From the NCBI GenBank assembly GCA_945910005.1, contig OX246740.1:47476224-47540223 (forward strand): 64,000 nt of DNA. Direction: 5' to 3'. The position numbers and the translations under genes were made by a program. The notes under the pieces were generated by a model, which did no database searches, was not told the DNA's origin, and saw nothing but the letters and a program-made list of their open reading frames with translations. This stretch comes from Isoperla grammatica. Taxonomy: Eukaryota; Arthropoda; Insecta; Plecoptera; Perlodidae. How positions within the stretch are numbered: position 1 is the stretch's first letter; each line of letters begins with the position of its first letter. Below are positions 1-13,900 of the stretch, piece after piece.

Positions 1-3000
1 TAGTCTCGATTCAAGCGGCGCTGGTCGCCGATATCTGTGCAAACCTAAATCTACGCCTGGTCCAGGGTGCGCATGTGATTGTTGATATCTTGTTTGTATA
101 AATCACGGTGCATTGTTATCGTGCACTAAAATGTCAACGAACGCAAGGTTGTGCGAACTGGTTCAAGATAATATGAGTTGTGTCCCAGATCTGGTTCAAC
201 ATAAATTGTGTCGAGTTAATTTTTAGTTAAACAAGACTTCATCCCTTCATCCCCCCTAAATTGGAAAAATAAATATTAAAAATTTAAATCACTGATCCTA
301 GGTGAATGGAGAATTTTGTTTCATTGCTAAGTATGTTTACATTTGAGATTGCGGAATTGCACGTTCCCGTATACGTGACTACCTAATGAAAACCAAAAAC
401 TGATTGCTCTCTTACTTCCTTGGTAAATGCCACGATGAAAGTTGCGAACCCCAGTCAGTTCGCACAACTCTGATGTGTTTCGTTGCGCTGGTACACAGGC
501 TGCCTAATACAGGCTGCCTGCCGTTGTTTCTGTTGCCAGGGAGGGATACAGGGAAGATCAACCATTGTCTGCCACGCCGTATACATTGTACTGGTGTAGG
601 TAATGCATTGGGCCAATTATCCTGTTATAAATATGTGTAAACCCTTTCTCCACATTATTCCTACCCGTGTTTCTCAGATATGTGTGTATATGTAAGTCCC
701 TTTACAACAATCACAGAGGTAGTGTGGTTCCTGTAATATGATTGTAAGATTCCTATTGCATATTTCATCGCAATGTTGTTTGTCGTAATCAAATATGACT
801 GTAATGTATAAACTCTTGTTGTTAACAATGGCAAAGTCGTGTTGATGTCAATTAAGATATCTTCTTATGGTCGAAGGAATTTCAATGTGTATGTCAAAAC
901 TATATCTTTGTAGAGATACGATGTAATCGTTGAAGGAAAGTAGTTGATGCAGACATCAAAGCAGTCGTGTGTGGCGAGTTAGATCAATGCGTTAGCTTGT
1001 TATCGTTGGAAGGAACGCTGTGGTTGCGGCTTAAGCAGGAATAAGGTCCCCGTCACATCTCTGTACAAATGTCGTCGTAGCGGTTTCCATTAACTTGATA
1101 AACGAGACCAACCGTGGAGAGTAAGCTAGTAAAAGTATGCACTACATTCGTCATTCTTAACGCACGAAGATACTGCAAGTGTATAGGCGAGTAGTAATGC
1201 GGTATCTGCTTCTCTTTAGAACGAGCTTTTGTCCGATGGCAATATCCACCCGAACGGGAGGTTTACGAGGGACGGCTGCAACGCTGTAAATAAGGATATT
1301 GCCAACACGACTTAACAACTGAAACCTTGTCGTAAATTTGCCCAACTAGAAGGCTCTTTACGTGGCCTATTTATTGCTCGTGATTGCTGGCGCAAGCAAG
1401 GCAAGTTGTAACTTGTAGTTACTTCTAGTTTATAAGCTTGTGCGGTAATGTGAGCGGGCCTATAAAAGTCGTTGGTAGTATTTTTACGAAGACGCTGCCG
1501 CTTCTCTCGTCTGTACTTCTCTTTCGTACACAGAAGTGATCGAAACTTGTCTCTGATTGTATTGCACACACACTAAGTAAGTAGCTAATCTCCAATCTTG
1601 GGAAATGAAAGTAAATAGGAGGACGCACGTACGCAAGAGTGCTACAAGAGGGGGTTGTCAAAGGCCTACTCTGCCATAAGTTGCATTGTAATAATATGTT
1701 CATTAAATTATTATTAGTTCTAACTTGAATAAATTGTGCAGAACCGTTAAGTATTTAATAAGTATGCCGAAATGATGGCTCAATATCATTCCATTTCCGG
1801 AGAACAGATTCCCCTGGGGAAACATTGAAACTAGTCAATGTTTACAATAATTAATTCTCAATGAACAGAAAATAATTATATATTAGGTAATTAAATAATG
1901 TTTGTAGTATCGATGCCAATTGGAATTAGTGTAAATTTTATTGCACATGTACAGTACCATAGAAGTTAACCTAGTATAAGGTACCAATATGGTTAATTTT
2001 TAAGCAATTTAAAATGAATTAATATAATACTGTATAAAGAAAACAGCAAAATTTGAATATTTTATGAATTCTGTCGCAGTAAATTGAAGGTAGACAATGT
2101 TGAAATGTAGACTTTTTCTTTCACCTTAACAATACCATCCTTTACAATCTTAATCCCTCCCATAACAAAAGCGTTATCTATCTACGTAAATATCTTTTAC
2201 CTTCTGGGTTCTGACTGTCCCTTTTGAATTTGGAAGTTTAGGATGAATGAAATGGAAAAGGCTGTAAACAATACAATATAGTGCAAGGTATCAATCAACA
2301 TGTATTTTATTCAACTTATGACTGCATCATTTCTTCAATACATACTTTTGTTTTGTTATAAAGAAGTTTTACTATACAGTACATAATATAATGTAGATCT
2401 ACTGCGGTGTAAGATGATCTAACCTACTAACTACGGAAAGCTAAGAGCACACGTCGCATTACTATCAGTCGGAGGATAAATATAAGTTAGTATTTATTAT
2501 CTAGCCACTCAAATACATTGTTACAGGAACTGATTTTCAGTGGGAGAGCTGTCATAAGAACAAGGTACATACTGACTGGTACAATGTACTCCACTGAAAA
2601 TCAATTCAACTGTGTGGGTAAACAACAAATGAGTATAACTTTTTGTACTTTTCTGAAAACCAAAATTCATACAAATTGTCCTTTTAAAACTAAGTTAAAA
2701 TCAGATACCTTCAAGAAGTGGACTGACTAGTATGATTTCAGAAATCAAAAATGCTTTATCAAATAGGGACTTTCAAACCAAAATACTGATGACGAACAAC
2801 AACTCACAATTTACCTAAAGGTACATTCCCATGTCACCACTTAAAACCTTTTCTTTTGATTAAGTGCACTTATTATTATAGGCAGAATTTATACACATTT
2901 TATTTATTGCCTGCTAACAATACAAATATTTGTTGTTACATAGGAATGACTCCTCTGTTTTCTAATGTACATTTCTGGCTTGGTAACAGGAAAACACATT

Positions 3001-5282
3001 AAGAAAAAAGAAAAACACTAATCCTTCACATAAAAGGAGACTTGTATACAATGTATATGTAATACATCAAAACTAAAAAAGGCATACTGTAGGTAATTTG
3101 TTAATAAAAAAAAAAAAAGAAAGATAACTTCTATCATGAGGATGGGCTGTTAGGTGGGTTACCTAGACTGTTGCTAATATGAAAGTGCAAAACCACAAGA
3201 TGCATGACTTTTTTCAAGCTAGGTGCTCTACTTGATTTTTAGTACAAAAATATTTTATTCTTTAGTTTTAGAAAAGATTTGCAGTTATTAAAATTAGCCA
3301 CGACTGTAACTTCTCAATATCGCGGGGAAAAATAGCGTGTTTGTAAACTTAGTAATACGTGTAATGGACAATGGTCACACTCACACATAATCAAGATTAA
3401 TAGCATAGTACAATAAAACTTGTTTCGAGGTGACATAAGAGCTTCGGCTTATTTAGATTTGTTACTACTATGTAGACAACACTCAACATACTCCGAAGGT
3501 CCCTGAAGAAGCCCATTGCAGTATGGGCGAAACTACCCCGAAAACCACGATAGTATACTATGTAGTATGTTCAAAATTACTTTTGAACTCTAATTATGAT
3601 TATGTAATAAATAATAAAATGCATAATAATAAAAGTGTAATAAATACCAGCAATATCACAATGATAGGCTTAAATACTTATGATAATAGAAGTTTTCAAC
3701 ATAAGTTTATAATGGTATCATGACAGAATTTAGCTTCTGAGAGTGGAAAATGATGTAACGCTTAATGCACTTGGTGTACATATTGGAACGTGACTGCTTG
3801 TTTGCTTCTGAATTAAGATGGCGGGGCGTCAACATACAGTTGCATCAATTTTGGATTCTTCTTCGTCAAGTGACTCCAATGTTATTTAAGGGCCAAGTTA
3901 AGTTAAGGAAGCGCCAAGAAATAGATGTTTCGTATTTGCAACATTTTTATGTAACAATTGGAGTCAGAGGCATTTAGCTCCGATTGTTTCACTTACTCAG
4001 CAGACTCGGTATACCTAATAATAAGGTAATAATTACCTTGCTAGTACTGCCAGTGAAGAAAGTTTCTTGATAGTGTACAACGTTTTGCTTGGTCAATAGA
4101 ATCAGCTACTAAATTCTGGAATACTACTAGTATATTATATTGTTCTGAAAATAATTGTTTGAAGAGATTGGCAACAATGAACTACTATTTTAGTAAACTA
4201 TAAAGAATTGAATAGGAATAAAGTTGACTTCAAGAACTAAATTTGTTTGATAATACTGTACCATACTTATGGAGTTCATATTCTTATGTCAAATCAATTC
4301 ACACAAAAAGCGGCACAAGAGAAAATATGTCAAATGTTGTTAACTTTACTAAAAGGGCACTTTGTACATGTGTTTAAATTTGAATACCTATTATCTTTCT
4401 GGAGTCTGTAGAGATGAAAATCTACAAACTTAATACTTGGTACTACTAATAAGTAATAATACTCACTAAAATTATTGGGAATTGTTGTCACCTATATAAT
4501 ATGTGCCAATACCTTGGTTTTCCATTTAAGATATCTTAAATTTAAATTGTGTTTTAACTAATATAAAACTAAGTAAAAACATCAAAACAATTGAAGTACT
4601 TGAAATCTATGTAACTATAGAGTAAAAAATTATTTTAAAATGAATACGTTACCTTCAGTCGTCAATAAGGCAAACGCTTTGCATCTAGTTTGCCCAGTTG
4701 TTATCATGTGCCAACCATACGTTGCTGCATCATGGAGTTGTTCCATTCAGGATTTGACATGTTAATCTTCCAATTCATCTTAACAGCTCTTAAGACATTT
4801 ACCCCATCAATTCACCCTCTAATAGGGAACACACGTATGAAAATTTTAATCGATTTTTAAATATCTTGTCTCTCATTTAATAATTTTGTGTCTTTGAATT
4901 TTGAAAAACGGACCAGTCCATGCCTCAAAATAATAATGGTTTAGTAACAATAAATAAAAGGGCGCGAAAAACGAGCCGCCGCCAATCGCCATGTAGAGTG
5001 GATTTGACGTCATGGTTTTGTACTGTGTACGCTCACCGCCTCAGCGATTGGTCTGTTACGCCACGTCTACAGAATCATTGCGTCACAGCCACCTGTACGC
5101 GTTTCAGATCCCCGAGTTTAAACTTCAATAAATGCGATCACATCAAACCTATTTAAAAATTTCTTTTCACTTGGGACTTGCATTAATATACTTTTTGTAT
5201 CTTAAAGTACTATTAAACTAAGTGTTTGGTTTAACAAAAAAAATCGTACGTGTGTTGCCTATTAACAGCAATTGTTTGGAGT
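1..5282. other. AT-rich region without a supported gene
   Basis: I see no coding exon here that I would defend. The open frames are short, lack recognisable motifs and are not flanked by matching splice sites. It probably contains the 3-prime UTR of ACADS (minus strand, just left of 5283) and perhaps the 3-prime end of a gene lying before the window. The only structures noted are a fold-back around 2527-2612 (arms with the core GATTTTCAGTGG) and a hairpin motif at 3503-3533 described separately. Confidence 0.6.
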
Positions 5283-8200
5283 TCAGACTCCGTACTCTTT
5301 AGCGAGCGTCCCGGCAATGACGAGCCGCTGTATCTCGGACGTTCCTTCGTAGATCTCCGTGATGCGGGCGTCGCGGTAGTGCCGTTCCGCTGGCATGTCC
5401 GACACGTAGCCCATTCCTCCCAGTATCTGAATGCACTGGTGGGATATAAACGTGGCGGCTTCCGACGCCGCTAGCTTTGCCATGGCCGCTTCCTGTAACA
5501 CAGTCGACTGTGTTGATTTCCACTCGAGATCGGAGAACATGTCATTTGAACCAATGGTTAGTTTGTACCAGTAATATTTATTTCAGTCAAAGTAATAATA
5601 ATATAGAGGAAATGTGAAGATAACATGTTTATGCAAGTTTCAGAACTGAGAGCCTAGAAGGAGGAGATGATGATGAATTTACGTAAATATGTACTTTGAG
5701 TATATTCACTGAATATACTCAAGACTCAACTCTGACTCTCAAGACTATACTCTGAAGGTACATAATAGTGTATTTGTGGATAGAGATGCCATATATTTTT
5801 GTGTAAAAAATATAATGTGTAGCTAGTCATTTTTGTTGACTTTCTGTCTTAAAAATTATGTATAGCTAGCTATTAGTTTATGTTCTCCCCTATTTTATTT
5901 GTGTTTCTGTCTTAAAATAATGTATATTTAAGCTGTTTTAATTAGAAATAGGCTGTTGGGTAGGTTTATTTTAGTATCGACTAGTTGCCTATGGGATTTT
6001 TAAAACTTGTGCAGACAAATTCCTAAAACTGGCTGTTATTCTCCAAAGAAAATATTTTAACACAGTGAGTACCGGCAGTGAATTAATACTAAAACTTGAA
6101 ATGTGTGACGACAATGCCATCCATGCAAAACTTATATGTTACTCTGCTTTTAAATCACCTTTGTATACGGTTCTTTCTTGTCCTTCAACACTGCTGCCCT
6201 CCAAGTTAAGAGCCGGGCCGATTCAAGTTTCAATGCCATATCTGCCAGTTTTATCTAAAAGAAATAGTCAGATTATTATTTTAATATTTAACCCCCCTCC
6301 CCCCCCCTCCCCCACAAAAAAAATTACAGTTAAATTTGCTATTCCTACCAGAATATAAAACAGTGAAATTGAGTACACTACACCCCTAAAGTAAAGAATA
6401 TACAGTAGATTCTCGCTAATTCGGGTGCCAGTAGCTTGGGTTTCTGGTTAATTCGGGCCAGCTTCAACTTTAATTTTAAAATTGGTTCCATTCGTTTCTT
6501 GCACGCAGTGATATCTTTTACAGTCGTGCCAAACAGCTGACCATAGCTGACTGCAGTGCCGCTCCTGTTAACCCTATTTTATTTTTATTCACATCCAGCT
6601 ATCTTATGTCTACTTTTACGACTAGTCAACAAAAGGCGACGTCTAAAAAATAATTTAGAAGTAGAACCCTTCCCATCACAAAAACACGTTGGAAAACCCA
6701 CGTTAAGGTATCGGTTTAATTTTTTTTTTTTTTGTAAATTTGGGAACCATTGGGGTTTAATGTATTTTTTTTTTTCAAAAATGTTTTTACTGTATTTGTT
6801 ACGCTTGTGTACAAAGCATAGGTACCTGTATCGATTGAAGTTTTAAAATGGGCGCTCCAAACGAATTGCGCTTGGACGCGTATTCGATAGCACACTCTAG
6901 TGCAGCTTGCCCAATCCCTAGAGCTTGAGAGGCGATACCAATACGACCAGCATCTAAAACCAAGAGTACATGACAGCAATAAAACTTGAACACTTCATGA
7001 ATCATAACTACTTTGCATATTACACGTAGGCTCTGTGTAGCACTTCTGGTGCATGGTGCACTCTTGCAGGATTCTGGATTGTCACTTATTCAAGTTTTTG
7101 AACTTAAGGTGAATCTACCCCCAATTTATTTTATTTTTTTAAATATGCATAAAGACAACATATGGGTAAGTATATGAAATACGCTCATTTGAGAATATCA
7201 AAACTAATTTTCAAGCCCATTTTGAAGGAGCCATATGGTATTTACAACGGGTTTTATGAAAAATACGGCTAACAACTACGTTTAAACCACATACGCGTTT
7301 GGTATGCCATTTTTTGTTTACACCTTACCCTCACTATTGGCTATGAGGATTTAGTGTTTTGAAATAAGTGTTTTCAATATTTGGTTTTCTACGATTTATT
7401 TCGTTCTCCGGTACGGAAATTGTATTTGTACCGGCGAGCAAAATAAATCGTAGTAAACCAAATATTGAAAACACTTATTTCAAAACACTAAATCCTCATA
7501 GCCAATAGTGAGGGTAAGTTGTAAACAAAAAATCGCATACTAAACGCGTATGTGGTTTAAACGTAGTTGTTAGCCGTATTCGTCATAAAACCCGTTGTAA
7601 ATACCATACGGCTCCTCCAAAATGGGCTTGGAAATTAGTTTTGATCTTCTCAAATGAGCGTCTTTAATATACTAACTCCATATATGTGTTCTTTATGCAT
7701 ATTTAAAAAAAAATAATATGGGGGTAGATTCACCTTAATCCAACATTATGAATACTGTAAGTACGGTGATTGTGGTGGTGATTATGCTTATTTTGTTCTG
7801 GGTTCATTCTCAAATTATAACAGGTTTGATTGAACACAATTGCTCACTATCATTATCATGCTACCCATTATCATTCACCCGGCATTATTGAGACTCGTAC
7901 CTAGCGTCATCATCGCAATTTTAAAACCCATGCCGGGTTCTCCCAGAACATTTTCATTGCTTACAGCACAGTCTTCAAAGATGAGGTTGCACGTGGAGGA
8001 TCCTCGAATACCGAGTTTGTCTTCTTTCTTTCCAAGTGTCAAGCCTGGAAGAAATAAGGTCCCATTTGGTTGGGTTGATTTGATAGTTATACTTAATACA
8101 CAGAGCCAGTTTTCAGCCCTGTCATCACTAGGGAAAGCCTGTGATGAATGTTAATCTACCTATCTGTTTTGTTCTTCTGTCATTTTTTTGTATGTATCTC

Positions 8201-10481
8201 TAAAAACAATAATAATAATATTACCAAACCTTTTTATGATTGATTTTATAGTAATTATAACAACACCCATGTCAAACTGCTTCTAGCACGTACTTGATTA
8301 CTGTTTTCATGATGTTACTAGATTTTGTTAATGTCTGCAGATTATATTTGGATTACCCAATTTTTTTTTTTAATTTAAGATTTAAAACAATTGAGATTTC
8401 ATGTTTCGCATCTATACCTTTAGTTGGCTTGGGTACAATAAATGCGGTTATGCCACGGTGCTTTTTGCTCTTATCTGTTGTGGCAAAAACGACTGTAGCT
8501 TCAGACTCAAATCCATTCGTGATCCACGATTTAGTGCCATTGAGTATCCAACCGTCGCCGGTTCTTGTGGCGGTCGTGGATGCAGCACCTGCATCACTGC
8601 CATTGCCTGTCGGAATTCAAGACAGTCGGTAATCGAAGTAGGAAGTGTACTGTGGTCATTGCTAACAAAGTAATAGCCCAGTCATGTTAACGCTATTAAT
8701 TCAAGCCTTTAAGGGCAATTATCTAGCTTTGTGTTGATGCAACACAACAAGATAAGCGTTCTAAATACATGTTACACTTGCAGCACTTGTGCATCTCCAC
8801 AGCCCTCGTATTAAATTGCACCTCCATGATGTTCAAGGATATAAATGTTTCTCAATAATATTATAAATGTACAATATACTTGAATTATTATAAACAATAT
8901 TTTAAAACTAAAATTTTTTACCTGGTTCACTTAAAGCAAAACATCCAACTCGTTCTCCAGAGACAAATGGAGTAATAAATTGCTTTTTTTGATTTGGTGT
9001 ACCAAATTTAAGTAAAGGTCCTAAATACAGCGAGTTGTTAACACTCATGATAACACCACTAGAAGCACAGCCTCTCGATATCTCTTCCATAGCAATAGCA
9101 TAAGCCAGGTAATCCAAACCACTTCCGCCAAGTTCTTCAGGCACTTCGATGGCCATCAAGCCCAGGTCGCCCATTTTACGGATTTGCTCCTTGGGGTACA
9201 AGTGCTCACGGTCAAACTTCGCTGCCAAAGGCTTCAGATCGCCTTCCACAAAATCACGGCACGACTTTTGAAGCATCCGGTAGGTTTCCGGCAACAAGGA
9301 AAGTGATGCTATATTGCGAGATCCAAGTGCCCATGATTTCCCTCGAACACTGAGCAAGTTTTTTGCTGCAACAAATTCATACAAACCCAATTTTTTTTAT
9401 TATTATTATCATTATTTTTATTATTATTATTAATATTTGGTGTTTGTGACGCGTACGTGACACCTAGCTCATATGATGTAGGGAACGTTAGAGAATTTAG
9501 TGGAAAAGGACAATAGGAGGAAAAATTAGATTGAAAGGGTTAATTGGTGCAAAGGGGAAATTAGAGGACTTCATTTCGTCGCCTCTTACGACTGGCAGAG
9601 TCGCCCTGGGACAAATTCTACCCCGGGCCCAGACGGAGTTGGCCGATTTTAAACAACAAAGCCCAAGCCCTAGCTGCTAGGCTATTGGGTTTGAAATGGC
9701 GAGGCGACCCTCTTTTTCGACAACATGTAGGCGTCCCCTAGGGCAGGCAGAGGTAGGCCTAGTATTTAATACTGGCTTAATAATTGACCATAAAACAAAT
9801 TAAACCTGGTATTTTTTTTTTTCTCGACTTTGCTTACCTCTACCTAAATAAAAGAGCTTTAGACTTGCGGATGGATTCATGTTCTCCTCTGATTTTAGTC
9901 AAGGTTTTACTTAAAAATAAGGTTATGATCGACAGTCGCGACTGCACAGTAGTGAAGGGAGTGAACAACAGGTGATAAACATAAACATTGTACAATTTTT
10001 GTCCAGCGTTGCCAGACGTACTGTACTACCTGTACCAGAGTGGATAAAGAAGTTCTTCCCAAGGAAAAACTTCTTTATCGACTCTGCTCTTACGAGGGGA
10101 AATGGTACCCCAGGTTAAATTACCATAATATGTACCATAGTTTGAATGGTTTGAATAACGTATCATATTTCTTGGCATATATCAATGATTTGGGCATATC
10201 GGTAATTTTTGTAGTTGATTCCTACAACTGGCAACACTGAACTTAGCAGGCTGTGTAAAAGGCAACATGGCAACATGCCAACTTTTCTATGACAGGACGT
10301 AGCGGATTGAATGACAAGGAGGTGTGTTATTTACACAGTGTAATGTTGTAACATCTTGCGTACAATATTTTGAAACAAATACTTACTCTATGTTTTACAA
10401 AGGTACGTCTTGTCTATCGAGATATCTCATTTTTGGGATATTGACATTAAACCTTATTTTTTTACCTTGAATGTGGGACAT
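5283..10481 (-). CDS. ACADS: Short-chain acyl-CoA dehydrogenase, mitochondrial (ACADS), seven exons
   Basis: The FAD enzyme that makes the first double bond in C4-C6 acyl-CoAs during mitochondrial beta-oxidation, passing electrons to ETF. Exons on the minus strand: 10466-10481 (putative), 8922-9365, 8418-8606, 7901-8044, 6826-6953, 6159-6254, 5283-5492. All introns are GT-AG; total 1227 nt, 408 residues (human about 412). Visible motifs: family signature 1 as LSEPGNGSDAG near residue 150, [22 protein letters not shown], and the catalytic glutamate in IYEGTSEIQ at about residue 388. The N-terminus has Lys, Arg and Ser but no acidic residues before LLPETY, as expected of a mitochondrial presequence. 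The first exon encodes only MSHIQ plus one base; its phase fits, but it is the least certain part. The alternative is a start at 9390 inside the open frame, but a good acceptor (TTGTTGCAG) at 9366 argues against that. Intron 4 holds a 627-bp fold-back element. Confidence 0.95.
7104..7738. mobile_element. 627-bp fold-back MITE with TTAA target duplication
   Basis: Two arms of about 290 bp face each other around a short centre near 7410-7430. The ends are GGTGAATCTACCCCC and its complement, and both sides carry TTAA (7104-7107 and 7735-7738). TTAA is the target of piggyBac and Kolobok families; a Tc1/mariner reading (TA target, AGGTGAATC ends) fits equally well. The arms still match almost throughout, which suggests a fairly young insertion or continuing correction between arms. 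It has no coding capacity and lies in ACADS intron 4. Confidence 0.85.
9540..9760. repeat. Probable dispersed repeat fragment (LINE-tail-like)
   Basis: A GC-richer block in an AT-rich intron contains TTTCGTCGCCTCTTACGAC and a TACCCCGGGCCCA stretch. I recall similar wording from the 3-prime tails of dispersed retroelements in many invertebrate genomes, but I cannot name the family from sequence alone. It has no open frame of note. It lies in the putative first intron of ACADS. Confidence 0.35.
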
Positions 10482-10944
10482 TTTAAAATGGCTGTAGACC
10501 CCCAGGCCTGCATTCTTGTTAACCTAGACCTATGTATCCCCTCCCACTTTCAATTTCACAGGTTATAGGCATATACCGCTTCTAGATGAGCATAGACTGC
10601 GCTAGTCCTATTCAATCTTTGAACACTTTAAGTAACAATCTGTTTTTTGCGGTGACATAACCACTTGGCAGTCTGCCCGCTCTGCGTAGGCCTAGGGGGC
10701 CCCTAGCCCTAGGGCTCTCAAAACTAACCTAGGCCTAGGCCTAAGGCCTGGCAACGCCTACCTAGGACTACTGTCTCTTAGGCATGCCTTACTTAATTTT
10801 CTGTTACAAACCTTGTTTGTATTAAGTTCGTTAATGTAAAGCATATTGTGTGTACCTAGACCTACACTTATTTTCCTATTGAAAATTGTGATTACTGTTC
10901 TGTATTCAAACTTCACGTAGGTTATGACGTGATATAGTCTAGCA
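10482..10944. promoter_or_regulatory. Shared divergent promoter region of ACADS and TBC1D10
   Basis: The putative ACADS start (10481, minus) and the RabGAP start (10945, plus) lie 463 bp apart and point away from each other, so this interval should hold both promoters. I see no TATA box that I trust. It carries TAGGCCTA-type palindromes (10686-10745), a pattern repeated at several other gene starts in the window. If ACADS begins elsewhere, this is still the TBC1D10 upstream region. Confidence 0.5.
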
Positions 10945-13900
10945 ATGGCATCTAAGCCTACTGAAGAACAGGAAGATGATGATTCAGGCTCGGAAGGAAG
11001 CAGTATTATACACAACGGATCTGTCATATCAACTGTTCCTGACCGCCATGGCTTCTTAGGCGGATCACAATATAATCAAGAACCGTAAGTGAAGCAGACC
11101 AATAAACTAGCTTATAGTAGGCGTATTCTTATCGGGCTAAAATAACCTAGGGCCCAATTCTCAAGCGTATACGAGGCAACTCGCATGCAGAATGGTGGGT
11201 TTAATTACTTGTTTTTGATACCATCCTACTTAATCATACCAAATTGTACCAAATTGATAACATTTAAACCTAATTGTAATAACTACAACAACAAAGTTGA
11301 AAACGATGAATTCAAACAGTCATTCCGCATGCGAGTTGACTTGTAGGCCTACGTGCTCGAGAATTGGGCTCCAGGTAACCGAAATAATTTCAAACACTTG
11401 TCTTTTTGTACCATGTAGTACAGCGGGAGTTTTAACGTTTTTGTTGAACTGGTTCCTAACGGAAATGAGACTCCAATCTGGAACCAGCAGGTCAGTCTGT
11501 CTGGTCGAGGGATCAAACCTTTTTCATTTTGAGCTTCATCATTTATAAATTATAAAATTTACCCTCTCCAGCCATGCAAACTATAAAATAGCTCCAGTAA
11601 AATTTTAATGGAAAATCTATGTTGCTTAAATAAAACTGTAAATAAATCCAAACTTGACTGGATTATACTGTTTTACAGGAGAAAATTCCCAGTTAGTTTG
11701 TAGAGAATTCATTCCACTTACGGTAGACACTGAATGATGGGGAAAATCCTTGATGTCAGAGGTCAAATTTGTGTGCCCATAATTCTCAATATGTCTCGGA
11801 AATTACTTCGAAGTGTGATCAATTCCCATCCTGATGGATAGATGTAGCCTGGATATAATATTACTTCACCGGTATCTTAACCCAAGCCGGCCAACACTTG
11901 GATCAACAAATTTGAGCATAACATTAGACAGTTAATTTCATATTGGTCAAAACTAGTTTAAAGCTATGATTGTAGGCCTATAGTCATTGCAAAGTTTCCC
12001 AAAATTAATGTGCTAAAAGAGTGCTCTGTTTCCCTCTACTGAACCACGTTTGTAACTATTTTTCTCATTTTTATCTTAGAAATGATGGTCTCAAGTTGCT
12101 AGAATTCGCATGTTTTTCCAAATGCCAATGTATCTTGTGTGTTTTTTTTTTTTTTAATATTCCCTTTTTCAGTTTTGACAAGTTGGCATGTATGCATATG
12201 ACCTCACTGACGGGATTCATTTCTTTAAACTGGCTAACCTAAACTAAACCTCAACTATTCAATATTCATATCTACTGTTTAAAATGTTAGGCCAAGTGCT
12301 TCCTACTATGGTATCTGTCCATTGTTTAGTGACGCATTCAATTAAGATTCATGCCTTGTAGTGTAAAACATTACTCATATAGAGAGGTTAGCAGTATCTC
12401 GAGATGCACTTTGAATAACAATAGGATAGGTAATACGCGTTGACAAAGACAACTGTGTACGCATTTATTATACAGTAATCTCTATTATATTGTATTATAT
12501 AGCCTATTATTGAGTAGCATTATTTAATTTTATATTATGCTATCTTATATAGGCAGGTATATTAACTTGTTTGTGGGCTTGTTTGTGACTTGGCTATTTA
12601 TTGCTTCATTTTCATCTACATATTACATTCTTATTAAGATGTCAGTAAGATGATGTTCTTGGCAGATAGCTCATGTCATTGTCAAGAATACATAAAGTAA
12701 ACAAAAATTGATTTGTTCATTGTAGTATTCCAGTAAGCTGTATAGGCCTACTTATCACAGGTACTATATCATATTCTATTGTGGGGTTGAGTGGCTTGAT
12801 GTAACCTTCAACCTGCAGATGTAGCCCTATAAGCTGATTTAAAAACATAAGTGTAGTGTGGCTCGTTAGCCCTATGGCTTTATTTCTGCTTCCAATGCAG
12901 AGAGTTTGATTGCCAGTTGAAGGTGGGAATAGTGTTTTAACCACGGCTTCAGCTAAAACTGGACAAAAACTAAGCTGAATGTCTGACATTTGTTTTGATC
13001 AATAATAAATCAAAATCTTATTTTCAAATAGTAAATTCATAGTCAACAGTTGGTCTGCATCACTTAGAACATCTGTTATTGGGTAATACAGATAAACATT
13101 ATAGGGGCAGTGCCCCACATGGTTGATAACACATGATGGAAGTTGCACATCATGGCTGTTTATGTGGGTGTTTCAAGTGATATCTGACACCGTCTCATTT
13201 AAAACAGCCATGCTGCAAGAGATAATTGGAGTTGGCCTATTAACCTACCACATTAACTAATTTAATTTTATGCTGTGTGGGCTAAATAGGCTTATTGTGC
13301 TAGTGAAGCCACTTGTTGAGTGATGTATCAACTGTTGTCTCTCAAACTAGACTCCAACTACAGTAGGCTATATGTCACTGTCTATTTATACAATTATGCC
13401 CTCCCTAGAACTTTGATATCATAATACAAATGGTCCATATTAGATTATAGGCTGTTTGTCAGTTGAAAATGTCTGTTTTTCATACTTTTCAAACTTGTTC
13501 CTTCAAATTTTATCATAACATCCCTTTACTACAATGTTTTAGTCCTATACTATGTTTTTCAATTTCTCTACTTTATATTAATACCGGTACACCTTTTTCA
13601 CCTTCCTGTGCCATCTGTTATTATTCTACAGTATTTAGCAAATGGCCCGCACTCAAGTCTTTATGACTTTGCGGGCTTCTCCAACATGTGATAAACAATT
13701 CAATGTACCAACAATGTATCAATCTGTTAGAGAATAAAATTACATGAAATCTTAATCTGAATCTTCTGTGCTATATACAAGATCAATGTGAAATAAAGAT
13801 TATTATTACATATTATTATTATTATCATATCTTTATGCAATGTTTGATTTCATTTCAGGACCCAAACTGTGCCTCCCAGTGTAGTTCTAAAGCGGGAACA

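Noticed and set aside
1..48. Possible end of a coding exon: AG acceptor at the first bases, then a frame ending at TAA near 46-48
   Set aside because: Only 15 codons are visible and there is no sequence before the window to test it.
404..640. 78-codon plus-strand open frame
   Set aside because: No recognisable motif, no flanking exons in phase, composition like surrounding DNA.
5299..5523. Minus-strand frame overlapping the last ACADS exon
   Set aside because: It is the wrong frame of that exon; the ACADS frame matches the family over 69 residues.
9366..9390. ATG at 9390 as the ACADS start
   Set aside because: The bases just downstream form a good splice acceptor, and the residues MGLYEFVA before it do not look like a family N-terminus. 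Kept as an alternative only.
10040..10085. Hairpin GATAAAGAAGTT / AACTTCTTTATC
   Set aside because: A real short inverted repeat, but with no ends, copies or context that would give it meaning.
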